Origin: Eleginops maclovinus
Taxonomy: Eukaryota; Chordata; Actinopteri; Perciformes; Eleginopidae
Reading direction: 5' to 3'
DNA: 64,000 nucleotides
NCBI RefSeq assembly: GCF_036324505.1
Contig: NC_086363.1
Span: 10,014,653 to 10,078,652, forward strand
The notes under the pieces were generated by a model. That model saw nothing but the letters and a program-made list of their open reading frames with translations, was not told the DNA's origin and did not search any database. Positions 10,384 to 55,200 of the stretch are shown piece by piece. Position numbers and translations under genes: made by a program. Within the stretch, counting starts at the first letter, position 1, and the number at the start of each line of letters is the position of its first letter.

Positions 10384-13300
10384 CATACCATACTAATGAC
10401 ATGTTTAACGCCTGATGTTCACTAGCCAAAATTAGCATCCTAATAACTATCACAATCAACAATAATTACAGATGCACATTGCTGACCAAGCTAGCTCTGT
10501 GCCAGTGTTTGTTATGCTAACAGTATCTGCCCCAGCTAGGATTCTCATTCTAAGCTCCGACCTCAAATGGTCACCTTTGGCTCCAAAAAACAAAATGTTG
10601 AAAGCCAAAATGCCAAACCAGGAGCTTCAAAACAGTTGTTCACAAATTACTGAAGATGGCCAGGTCCATTTTGTTTATACATTTGATGATTCGCACTTAT
10701 GGGTCTGACCACATGACATATGTAAGTCCAACATTCAACTCCCTTGAATCCCTGTTTTTGTTCACCAACAACTGCTTAGGGAAATATTTGTCTCTTTTCC
10801 TGCTAAATGCTTCACTATGTTCACCAGCTAACTGCTCTTGGTATGTCTGCTGCTGTGTATGAGTTTTGCAGCCTCCGTGATTCTGTCACATTGTTGTCAT
10901 GACCTCCCTCACTTTCAGCTCTTGTCTTTGAACTGTAATTCAAACTTCCGACAAACAGCGTCTCAAGAGCTTTTGCAAAAACAATGTATGTCCTCTCCGG
11001 CTTAAATCAGGCTGGGGTATTAAGATCTGGCTTTAATTGTTGTTTTTTCCCTGTGTTTAATTATGAAAAGACCAAAGCACTGTCATTGCTGCTCTCTAAT
11101 TCCACCATGTTCCGCTAATTATGTTGTGTAAGAGGTTTTTTTGTTACTGTGTCACACTCATTAACTTAGCCATGCGCTGCCCTTAATTGGATAAGAGGCC
11201 ATTAAGTCAATTTGCTTTGATAACAATTATTTCTTCCTTATAAACATCAACCATGAACCATGTAACAACACAACACATAGCTTTCACCACAGCCTGTATA
11301 ACAATGCTAAAGTTGTGTTGCTTCTTCCTTTCTTAAAAGAAAATGCAAATGTATCGCATTTCTAAATGTAACATCACAGTTTTAAGTCTACATTAGAACA
11401 TTTTCTCCTCACATCTGCACATAAAAACCCAAAGAAATGTGCACACATGGACTTCTTCTAAATCAGGAGGAGATGTGTCACTTGCTGCTGCATCCTCTGG
11501 TTGCAGATACAGTACAACGCAGCTCTATGGGTTTAATAAGGGTCAGTCTTGAAAGAGAAGCTCTACAAAACTCCAAAATGTCAGACACTGCAGTATCATC
11601 ACTCACAGTAAATGGGCTTCTTTTCCCAGCATCTCCCTTTTGTCTTTTTCTTTGTGATCCTCCTGGGTCCGGTGCATGGCGGGGATGCTGTGAACTGATA
11701 TGCAATTATTTAAAGCAGCATGTAAAATACAAAGTTTGAGGTCGACTGATGAAGCAACACAGTGTCGTGTCAGTGATGCATTTAATTTATGTAGAATTCA
11801 AGTTGTCCTACTTAAGACTAAAGCAAAACTCACTGCCATGTTCGTATTACATTGCCTTCCACCGTGTTTTAACATCTCAGAGTTAATATCAAGCAGACCT
11901 CCATTTAACACAAGGCCCGGTATAGACAGAAAACACACTGACACCAGCACTGCTTTCCAATCCCCAGTACCCCTGTTCCCATACCCACACATGCCCTCAA
12001 TTACCCTATGAGCACCACATGTGCAACATCATTAATAAGATTCACTAATAATGGTGGCGAGCTCCATTGGCTGTGAGTGAGATTTGACTAATTACTGTAA
12101 TTGTATTGGAGTCATGCTCATTAAATATGAAAATTGTGTTCTATGAAATGAATGGGTTTTCATGATCACTCTTGTATGGACAGGCAAGAAATAAATTAGA
12201 GAACAGTTTCTCGTTGCGCAATTAACTACAGCACACACAGCTATCTGCCACACCCCACGGTCTGCTAATATAATGTGTTTGTGTGTGTGTGTGTATTTTG
12301 AGGATGTTTTGCCATTACTTGTTGCTTATGATTTTCTTTACACACACTGTACGCATGACCTGCTTGCCCATGAAACGTTGAAATGTTAATATTGCTCAGA
12401 GCATATAATTGCAATTGTAATGATGTTTTTCTTTATCTTTTAAAGAGAAGTTTATAGAGTTTTTTTGATTTGATTTCATATTACATGTATTTTATATCAA
12501 GTGTTTTCTCTTTTTCTGGTATGGTTGTACAAATGTATTAAGGAGAGTAAGAAATGACAAACATTTTCATCGACTTAAATGCCCTGAACACAATTTGTAT
12601 CTTTTATTTTTCAACCACATTTGTAAACCTTGAACTGCTGAATGTTTAACCAAAATGTATGATAACTGCCATACATGAATAAAAGCAATGTACTATCTCA
12701 CACATAAAATCCATGTTGTATAGGGATTTCAAGACATTTATTGCCATAAGCAATTAGTTGGGAAAAAATGTTCCTATCCAAACACAACAGGATGTGCCGG
12801 TGACTCTTCACTGTAATTTTTGTTCATACTTCTTTCGATCATCTCTGGGGATTTCAGCAGCTGTCAGGACTCGAGAGCCTAGACGATAGTGTCTGGGAGT
12901 GGCTACGTCCCAAAGGAGCAGAGAATCTTTTTTCCCCCTCCCTTGTTTCTGCATGCTCAAGTTGTTTGAGAAATCTTGCAATGCAAATGTGGTGCTTACC
13001 TTTACCGCCCAGTAACAAAACTGTGTCACACTCTCAGTGTTCTGTGAAAGCCCTGATTTTGTCTAAGGAGATATAGAGGTGAGGAGAGGCAGGTAAACAA
13101 AGCATAATGTGGAGGTCAAATGCTAATGAGCGCTCCATTTGTTACATCTGGCTCCCTGCAAAGGCAAAGTAACAACGTCAGAGGCGCCCAGACATAATAA
13201 ATCATCCCAATAAATAATAAACTTTAAGATTCATAGAAGACTTCATGGTATTCATAGTGCCACCTCGAATTAATTTACAACCAAGCGCTGATTTTTCTCG

Positions 13301-15700
13301 TGTGTCCATATTTAAATTGTCCCATTTTGAACCACATGCTTAAAACAGCAAGATGCTTGCAAGTCCATTTTGAGGCCCAACACCCTACCATATAATTTCC
13401 ATCTGCTCACTGGTTAATAGGGTAAGACCAGAGAGAACCCCACTCTGAACTGTAATGTAACTTGCTTTACTTGAGATACAGGCCATAATGCTGCAAGACT
13501 TGAACAGATGCAATGCCATGCGGGGTTTGCAGCTGTTGCGAGGCCTTAGAAAAACCCACAGCTGTCCCCTAACTGTCTGAGTCCCCAAAGTGAAAGGAGA
13601 CTAAAATACATACGTGACTGATGAGGTGATGAAAAAAACAAAGAGGCAGGTGGATATTGAGTATAACAGGTAGTAAAGCGCACCATTTGAAAGCATATTT
13701 TCCCCTTCACCATCTGAACAGCAGAGGTACTGTCACTCAGTCAATGTGGCTGCCTATAGATGGCGCTCAACTCATTTTGAAAACAACAGCCTTTTCTCAG
13801 GGATGTCCATCACAAAGTGCCACAGACTGCACGATAGTGGGGATGAGCTGCGGAGAAAGGCACCCTTACCTGTCCTTGAGCCAGGCGACAGAGGGAGAGA
13901 AAAAAAAAAGGAGATTCAGCATGTATAGATGCTGTAGCCGGCAGCCATAAATCATGACCTTCTTCAATTTACACAGGGAGCATATTGATGGTTTCCTATC
14001 TCCTTCACTCACTTTCAGCTAGTTACATTGTCTAAGACAACACCACTCCGGGTAACCATGACTGACACTCTACAGCCTATTCTCAGTGGACTCTCACCTC
14101 CGCCACTGAATAATCCTCACAAGGCAAAAGGAAAGAGTGTAGGTGTACGGTGGTGGTGACAGTACAAGGTTGCACTAACAGTGTGATCATAGATTTTCTG
14201 AAAGAGGAAGGCAACAAGGTTGGCTGATTAACAGACCGCAGGGTGACAGTGTCAATGCCCTTTCTTAAGCACAGGCAGGCCTTACGACTGGTGACGATTT
14301 AAGGAGAATAAAACATGGTTTACAAGATGGAAAGTCACTCTGAGGACAGTGGGCCATGCCCTAATTCCCTCCAACAAGACGGAAAACAGAGAAAAAATGC
14401 TCACAATTCTGAGAGGGTGGAGCTGCGAATATGAGAAGATCAGTGACCAGTGTTTTCTTTAAGTGTTTTTTCTATTTCAGTTAAACCACAAGTTAATACA
14501 CAATTGTTATTTTCAGCAATAACATGGAGTGGCGGGCGTATCCGCGCCAAGAGAATGAATAAAAAAGGAAAAAGTGACAATCCCATTTATTTGTTTAATT
14601 CAATCTTCTGTTGAGAGATCTTTTGCTGGACATCGTAGCTGATTCTGTTTAAGGGAATGGTTTGTGGCAGGCTGATTAAACACAGACCTACTCCCCCAAC
14701 CCCCATATTGGCTGAAGTTGAAAGCCCAGTAAATGAAATGACTTCCACAGGATTGCACCACAAAGGAAGGGAGTGTGTCAGATGTGCATTCAGCCAGTGT
14801 TGTAGCCAACGCAAGGTCAAACGGGACATTGTGTAGACAGCTAACCAACTGACAGTCGGGGCAGGAGGATGCCGTTACACCCCAAGGCACCGTCTCGCTA
14901 AATGTACAAGTACACAGACAGATGCGCACACACATGAGGGGTCAGGTTAGGCACCGTTTGACTGTACATTACTTACGCTGATATCAGGACGATGCTGTAC
15001 TCTAGCACTCAATAAATATGTCTGATAAAAGCATTATATCAGTAGTCACTATTATTTTGTTGATGAAAATGTTTGCCAGAAAATGTAGATGATCTGGAGT
15101 ACCTAAAAGCAACAACGCATTACAGGAAACAATTTAAAAGTATCTTTATATAACATAAAGCCTGTGCTGCTTTGAAGGAACCTTGATTGTATACAGACAT
15201 TTTATTATTTAGTTTTATTTCTTTGTTGAGGTGTTCATGTGTGTGTAAGTGTGACTGAAAATGTAATGTTGTAATGTTATAGCCTTTCCTATTTTAATAT
15301 GTTGGGAGAAACTAGTAATGCTAAAGCAGCAAAAACTATATATTCTACATTGTGTAGTGGTAGTAAAATCATTACTGTAGGAGGAAAGGATGTATCTTTT
15401 AATTGTATCTATTTGTTAAATACTGAAACCAGCACTATTGCTCTTTAAAATATTCCTAATTCCAGCTATGGTAGTGACAATCAGCACAAAAAACACAAAC
15501 ATTTTTATACAAATGCAACATACACGGCCGGTCTAGAAACATGGTTTCTTCTTTCTCCGTTTTAAGGGTATCGATAAAGGACTTCATAACCTCAAAAATG
15601 ATATTAAGGGAACCCTGTCGGCAAATATGTTACAAATTTGTTTTAGAAAATTATTCTCTTCCCATGTCCATCACCTAGTAAGAAATAATTTGCAGTGATT
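10384..15700. other. Intergenic DNA between the LTR and the esrrb 3' end
   Basis: No exon is recognised. There are several TAAT-rich, repeat-free blocks (about 11090-11260, 12020-12180 and 13060-13240) that could be enhancers of esrrb or ylpm1. A short GT run lies near 12276-12294. ORFs up to 111 codons show no protein-like features. Confidence 0.5.
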
Positions 15701-15716
15701 ACATAAACCATGTGAT

Positions 15717-18700
15717 TTTATTGTCACTGTACATTCAGTGCAGTTAGATCTGACTCACTCCAAAAAAAGCATATATTTACACATGGGTACATTAGGCATG
15801 AACACAACAAACAAAACACAAAAGAATGCCACACAATACTGTCCAGTAAAACCCAGCTGTGGTTGACTTTTTGCTTCTTCATCCCAACATTGTTTTTGTC
15901 TCCAGGACTCTGTGTGTGCATAGTTACCCTGTCTTTTTCCAAACATAGGGTACATTTATAATTACAATGAACCACAGCTCCCTTTTAACTTGATTCATAT
16001 ATCACAATTGCTAACATATTGCTTTTGAGGGGAGTAAACCTCTTGGGTAATCATATGTCTACGGTACACACACCTAAGCAGGGTCCTTTTATACACCGCG
16101 GAGAAGAACGGCCAGGGAGGTTCCTCCATGTTTTATGCAAATCTCGTCATCTCAGAGTGCATGGAGATACGATAAGTCCGCAAATGGAACAGCGAATAAG
16201 CAGCTTTCTCCTCCGAGGAATGTGTTCCCCAATTGCAGCAGGTTCATCTACATTTTTTTTAATACCCAGTCAGTGATGTCACTTTATTTCTGTGCCACTG
16301 ATTCCCAGGAGAAACCCATGGCCCGCTTCCAAGCCCAGTGTAATTTTCAAAATATGAATTGAGGTATAGGGTCTAGACTACTACTTCACTCGCTATACGT
16401 CCTGCTGTGCTCAGAAACAAAACGGACGGCAATACAGAGTGTTTGTTTCAGCTTTGAGAGACACCAAGACACAGAAAAGAAAAAAAACATCCCACCTTAG
16501 ACCAAAATAACAGACATACATGACTCAATACAGTGATTTATAGTACACAGCTATTCAGGTGGGCTCTTAATGTGTGTGGAAGTTGCTGATACATTTTGAA
16601 AGATTCATTAAATGGGCAAATGAATAAACAATCATGGTAATATCAATGCACAGCAGCTACAGTATAGTATGGTGAAATATGCACAATACATTTCGGCGTA
16701 CAGCTCTGTACAGTATGCCCACGTTGTAAACAAAGCACAGCTAAATGTCCGTCTGATGCTACACAACACAAGGGAACTTAGGTGGCCATATTTGCCTTGC
16801 ATAGCCCAGTGATCGCTCTGTTATGAAACTATTACAGACACCCATGAAATCGCCTTTGTAAAGGTTTAGACAAACCCTCCCCGCCGTCAACCGAAATAAA
16901 ACGTCTCTCGTCCCCAAGGTAGAGCCAAAGCAGAAATTTAATTGCTCCATTTCTATTGAGAATTTCAGCTTAGGAGACAATTAGAATTAATTGGATGTAG
17001 TAGAACCGTTTTAGAACTCTGAAAATAAATTAGGCATTTTTCTTTTATTTTCTCGTGTTAATTTGACAAGAAGGGAAAGTTAGGAAACAATTATCTGTCT
17101 TGCAAGTGCAAAGAGGAGGTACGTGAAGAAGAGGAGAGAAGGTCAGTTAGGCCAGAAACAGTCTCCTTTAACCATGGTAACATGAAAACATCACTTTTTC
17201 ACGGTAGTTTCATCTCTTACTTCTTCACACAAGTGACAGATGTTTAATCAATGCATATAAAGAATGAACAAAAAAGAAAAAAGGTTTTCAGCTTGTTTAG
17301 CGGTTATCAACACCATCGCAGGTTTAAAGGATGGTACAGAAAATAACAGACGCACAGCTGGATGATAAGCAGAATGAAGGTACAGTACGACCATTATTAT
17401 ACTGTAAATAACCACAATGGTCACTGGCTGGCTCAAAATGCAGTTTTACAATTTGTTTCACTAAGATATTTAAGCTTTGGTTTGCTACTGTACAGCAGAG
17501 ACTCATCCCTCACTTTATTTGGGGAGGAATTAGAGGGTTACTCATTAGGGAAGTGCATCGTGGGAATGGTATTCTCTACTGTATTGGGTTATATTTATCT
17601 ATGCATCACATTACAGTGAATCAATATGGTCTGTTCCTATGGGGATCATTTTGAGTGTAGAAAGTGGCGAACGTCTAATTTACTTGGCTTTATGTTTTTC
17701 TTCTTGTTTGGGCGGAAGCTAATGGCACTTTAAAACACTTTAGATAAACGACTGCTTCAAAGTGTTCATAAGGGACAATATCTGTTTCACTAAAGTCCTA
17801 AAGCAGCTGACTACTGTAATATTTAGATCTTATGATAATAGGTTTATAGCTATCACTTAATTCTGATTGCTTTCTTTTAATAATTTGGCAACTGGATTAA
17901 AATTGATATAGTTTACCCTGTGTCAGTGTTTGTAGAAATGAACATAGAGTGCCCATCTGAATGATGAGCACAATCATTTTTTAAGACACCGAATGACAAA
18001 GAGCTGTAATCTGAGAGCTGATAAACCTTTAAAAAAAAATGTTTTCAACAGTAATTCAAGTTATTCTCAGTGTCACAAGTATCATTATATTACTTAACAG
18101 GCTGCCAGCTTAGATTTTAACAAACAATGAGACAAAGGCCTCAAAACACTCAGGTGATCTTGCCACTCTTAATATAGCTCGAAATTATGAGATAATATAA
18201 ATGATCTGTAAAGCTTAAGCTATGACAACTGTGTGAAGTTTCACACCAAAACATCTCTATTGAAAGCTTATGTATGGGTGCGTTTGAGCGTCTTTAATAT
18301 AGATTAAAAAAGTTGTTTCAAATTTGGCATTTGTCATGAAAGGAGAAAGATCATGCCAAATATTTTCCTAGCCTTCATGAAGAAATTATGGTTTTGTCAT
18401 ATTTCAAAGTTTTCACACTCAGGGGCCACAATATTTGACCTATAGTTCACACCAAGAACAAAAATGCAGGATCAAAAATATGTTTTGAAGTTTAGATGAA
18501 GCTAACAAGTCGACTTTGGTATCACACGGGACTTTGACTTAAAATGAACAAAACATAACCTATAAAACTAACACCATCAATATAGTGACATTTGTTGTTT
18601 GCGCATACAACCTAAACAAAGTGCAAAAGCAAAACCTATACAATATAATGCAATCTAATACCGCCACAAACTACAGCCTCTAAAATTGAGTTGAATCAGC

Positions 18701-19758
18701 ACCTATGTGACACAGAATGAACATTAAATAAACTTCCCAAAGGTAGTATTTATTGCAGGGCTATCAGGTTTCATGACAGAGCGTTTTAGATTGCATTGAA
18801 TTGCATAGATGTTTCTGTATTTGATTTAAATTAAATACACTTTTCTTTAACAAGCCGTACGGTTTAAAAGCTCTCGGCACAAATATAGCTTATCATGTGT
18901 TTTTTTCACAGTATGCTTAGTTTCCAATATTAATGTAGGGCACTGAACACAGAGAATTGAGAAGGGAGTTTAGGGTTAATAAGAAAAAAAACATCGACTG
19001 AGGCTGGAGCTTGCTAGTACCCATTATTGCCATTTATTCACTGATGCTCAGTGCAAACTCTTTGTGAACTGTGATCACCGGCCAACCATTGTCCCTCTGA
19101 AAGCACCAAGTTGACTAAAACTGCTGAGTCGATGAAGCTACTACGAGGTAAATATATTAGGAGGAAATCGAGAATCCCACAGACCCGTGGTGGGTACCGC
19201 TTTCTTTGATGACGAATATAAGAATATGTCTAACAATTCTCGCCCTTGCCCAGTGCAATTTCACACAATATACAGTACACATATTATATGTAGACCAGTT
19301 AGAGACTATTGCTTTAACAGCTGAGATTCAAAAATATGAAAGAAACAAAACAAAAACACGTGATGTGGCTACGTGGCCGTACAGTTCTTTAGGACATTTA
19401 TATTAACACACTTTGTTTTGAGATGAAAATAAGATAAGAAACAAATTCACAGAAGCTTCAGGTGATATAGAGCAACGGGCCTCTGGTTATAACAAGACCT
19501 CAGTTGCCTGATTTCTGTACAGAACGTCTTTATATACATCCTCATGATCCCATGTCAATCAAGTTGATATTCACCCCTTTTAAAACCATTTCTAGTCCCT
19601 TCTTCTTTAATGTTTATTACCATTTAAAAGTGTTAAAATGACTCAGTAGTCCAAGCTTCATCCTCTCTCTATTGGCACACCACCTTTACATTTTTTATGG
19701 ACTGTCCCTCGCCTCCCGTTGAGTGATGCAGCTGTCTGTCAAACATCTGGCCTGGGTG
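15717..19758 (-). other. esrrb: Probable esrrb 3'UTR (length uncertain)
   Basis: This follows the TGA stop directly. A well-formed AATAAA (minus strand, 15717-15722) is the proposed distal poly(A) signal. A nearer AATAAA is at 19613-19618. Two perfect Pumilio elements are present on the transcript strand: TGTATATA at 19531-19538 and TGTAAATA at 15774-15781. ERR-family mRNAs commonly have long 3'UTRs. RNA data would be needed to fix the end. Confidence 0.4.
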
Positions 19759-51464
<31,706 letters not shown>

Positions 51465-52110
51465 CAGTCCACGTTAAGCATTCCAGGTGTTGCAATTAAA
51501 AAAGAGATAAACACACAGCTAAAGAAAAGCTGGAGGAGGAGATCAGTTCCTAAGTCTCCACATATCTTGATGCAATGTTGGTCAGGTGTTCCTGGGTGTT
51601 GTCTCCCCTCCCTTCCCTCTTTAACTCACACACACACACACACACACACACACAAATATAAAAAAGCCTTCTGCTTCGGCCCGACAAACTCCAGTCTGCA
51701 CAGGTGCTGCACAATCGGGACTACGTGAGTAGAGAGGAAGAGTAGTGGGGTAATAGAGAGAGGAGGTAAACACTGAGGAAGAGAGGAAATAAGTGTAGAG
51801 AAGAGTAGAAAGAATAAAGAACAAGGGAGTGATGGAGAGAGAAAGAAAGAGAGAATGAAAGGCAGACACAGATGGATGGAGAGCAGCCGTGGTGAGAGCG
51901 ACTCGGGCAGAGTAAGTCAGCGAGGGGATTGAGTCTCCATTGAAGTCATGGGGGCTCTTTAAGAGCAGGAGGGAGTGGTCGCTGCATATGGAGCAGCTGC
52001 CATTGGTCCGTTTCAGGAGGGCTGTCCTGAGAGCAGCCAATGAGGAGGAGAGATTACTGAGATGGGAAGGGCTAAAGAGCGGCCAGTAGGTGTCCAGTCA
52101 TTCACAAGGG
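51465..52110 (-). promoter_or_regulatory. esrrb: esrrb 5'UTR and CCAAT-box promoter candidate
   Basis: Upstream of the esrrb ATG lies a long pyrimidine-rich stretch (transcript strand) typical of a 5'UTR. It carries a (CA)14 repeat. Two CCAAT boxes in opposite orientation lie about 31 bp apart: CCAAT on minus at 52006-52002 and on plus at 52037-52041. The transcription start is inferred to lie about 51700-51960. I see no well-placed minus-strand TATA box. Confidence 0.45.
51627..51654. repeat. (CA)14 microsatellite
   Basis: A 28-bp CA run about 165 bp upstream of the esrrb ATG, probably inside its 5'UTR or core promoter. Confidence 0.97.
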
Positions 52111-52163
52111 AGCGCTGCAAAACACAGGCGGAGCCCCCCATGATATAGGTAAACAGTGGGTGT

Positions 52164-52165
<2 letters not shown>

Positions 52166-52210
<45 letters not shown>

Positions 52211-52219
52211 TATAGATAT
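52166..52219. repeat. (AT)n microsatellite with GATATA end
   Basis: A pure AT run of about 43 bp followed by GATATAGATATA, just upstream of the proposed esrrb promoter. Confidence 0.97.
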
Positions 52220-55200
52220 AGAGAGATTTATATGAGCAGTTTCTTTGATGTTGGTGCTTCTGAAGTAAACTGGAGTGGACAGCAATAATTGACAAGCAGC
52301 AGAAGTAGCAGCATGTTCACTCAAGAAGGTTTTAACAGGTCTGTTTACTGTGCTTTAGAAAGGCTCAGTGCCAGCTTACGGAGCTAAACTGTTCCCTTTA
52401 CTCTTTTATCCTCTCCACCGTTGATCTGGCTCTCCACAGCCTGGCCCCCCTTTTGAAGTAATGGCAGCTGCTTCCCACAGCATTTCACCAATCACACATT
52501 GTGAGGAGAGGGGGTCTGCCACTCCTGAAAGAGGCAGGATGTAAGAAACCGAGAGTGATAATGACCTCGGCAGGAATGATAATAACGATGACGACGACAG
52601 ACAACTTTGAGTGGATCTTTACCACGTCTGTGTAATGTGGCAACCATCAGAGGAAACCCAAAGCCCCCCCTCCTCCTCCTGCCCCTCCAACCCACTTCAT
52701 CAACCCACATTTTCCTGATCGATACAAAACCCATCACACGCTCTTATTGATCACAGCGTTGCTGTGTCGCCAGAAGCCTCGGGACAGACTCTGTTTCCCA
52801 GTAGTCTTTTAAATAAAAAGGAATTATAATTTTGAACGTTTTTCTTTTCATGTCAGTCCATATCAAAGTCACAGGAGCAAAGGCTGATTGCTTTGATAAA
52901 AGGAGCTTTGCATTCTCAATTAACGTTTTGATCAATATTTTGGCATTTAATGTACTTTCCTGCGGAGGAAAACCTGGATTTTCCCACTGATCTGATTAAG
53001 ACATCCAGACATAATCAATAGAGGAGATATGTTTATGTTTTTAATGAGGCAGAGAGGCAGGATAGAAAAGGAAAGACACTAATGTTTAGTTGACATTACG
53101 ATTTCACATTACAGTTTGCATGCTGGGGAAGTTAATTACAATAAGAACAATAAATAAGGAAATGTTGATATACAGATTTAAAAAGGAGTGCATGTGGAAA
53201 TACCTCAGATATATTAAATTGCATTTAAGGATAAGCTTTATATTTGGTTATTCAAGGACATTCTTACTGTGGAATATTACCCTTTTTTAAATCTATTAAT
53301 TAAAACATTCCCTGCATGTCTTTTTGCAGCTCCACTCTTGGGTTGCCAGTTTCCTGAGGTGGGCCATATTGTAAGTCCAAGGCTCATCTGCCTCCCTCCC
53401 TCTCCGCCAGCTTACACAGCGAGGGGACACCGGGCTTCATGGCATCTGACAGGAAATCTATTGAGCGCTCAGTCTGTAATCCCACTATCACGCCATCGCC
53501 AAACGAAGAAACAGTAATCCAATCATTAGGTCTGTATTTAAGCAAAACAGATTTTCGGCTTCTTCCAGAGACCAAGAGTGTGTCTCTTTAAGCAGATCAG
53601 AGCCAGTCTGGGGTCTAACTAATGTGCATTTTGTGGAAGCTGTTTATCTATTTTTTATTATAAGTTTAGAGCTAATTTGCCCTATTTCATTCTCAGTGAT
53701 GTACTCCTTATCTTCAGTGCCTCTTAATGCTGAAATATGGCTCAATTATTAAGTTTCAATAAGGCTCGAACAATTGAAAATGTGTGCACATATGAACGAA
53801 ATGATTCTAAAAGCAGATCAGAGACGCTGAGATTTAACCGTCTGTGTGCAATCTGCAGCTTGTTTCTAAAAAGTGATAGTGGTTTAAAAACAAATCACTA
53901 CCTGTCAATAAATAGTGATTACATATTGTGGTGAGTTGAGGGACAACATCTCTGTCACACTGGCAGCATGTAATTAGATTCCTGATTCATGAGCAAACTA
54001 GTCTTTTATGTTTGACCCCCTGACCTCTCCGAACAGACACTGTATGTGCGGCCGACCGCTCAGCAGGAAGCGTGCTGTGCACTCCGTCCTAACTGTGGAT
54101 AAAACTTGGTGTGGGTTTCATCTTCGAATATCCGGATTGTTTGTGCATCAATATATTTAACTTTATTTATTAACACAAATAGAGAAATAATTGAATGAAC
54201 TACGAGACAATAGAACAAATTAAGAAAGAAAAGTGGTTTTAATTAACTGATTACATGACCTCACACTGCTTTAATCAAATTAGTCAAAAATGTACCAATA
54301 AAATGGAAAATAATTTAGCCAAAAAGGAAAATTCTTTAAACTGTTAGTCAGTGTTGTTTCAAAAAAAAAATATTGTAATATAATTAGATGTTGGTTTGAA
54401 ACTAGACGTCTTCTGCTCCACTCTAAAAATAAAAAGGATTAACATATCTTTGGAAATGTGTATTAGATATGTCTCTAAACCTGTGCAAGCCCAGAAACCA
54501 AAATATGGCTATTATCAATAGCTTTGGACAGTCATACGTTTTTCTGTTTTCACTACATGAGTAGATGAGGTGCAGAGCTTCACTGCAAATAATAAATATT
54601 GTAGAAACATATATATATTTATATACACAGAGTCTGCTAATGTTTCTGTGTTGCATATTTTGTGGAATGAATGTATTTATAGAGCAATATCGCATATCAA
54701 TCTGATAAAAAATAAGAGGTACTGTCAGAGGTCATTGTGACATCATTTTTGACATTGTACCTATGAATCTGTTTTGCTCTAATTATGTAACGGATTTTCT
54801 TTGGTTCACTGTACACTCATACAGTTTTGGTTTTAATATCCTGTCTTATGTTTGTGAATTAACATATTGGGAACAAATAAATGTTGTAACTTAACAATGG
54901 AATTCAATTATGTTTTTGAGGATACACATATTTTCATCTTCTTAAACATGCTTGAGCCCTCACTATGAAAGCAAACTTACTTTAAACAGATATTGAAATC
55001 CCGCCCAAAATGCTGTAGAGATTAAACTTCTAAAATAGGTGTAAAAGCTTAAACTCTCTTTTAAATCCTCCGGATTCAAACAAACAAATATGTGTCTTTA
55101 TCCAACGAACACAGAATCTGAATCCCACAGATCCATCATTTGCACATTTCCCTGTCGCTGCTACACACTTGTTTGGCTCGTGTTCTGGAGGAGTGTGGAG

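Noticed and set aside
51640..51670. TATA-like ATATAAAAAA on the plus strand
   Set aside because: It points away from esrrb, and no plus-strand gene is seen downstream.
51621..52040. 139-codon minus-strand ORF upstream of esrrb exon 1
   Set aside because: Its composition follows the pyrimidine-rich 5'UTR/promoter and a CA repeat. It has no domain and is not in frame with the esrrb start, since a stop lies 12 nt before the ATG.
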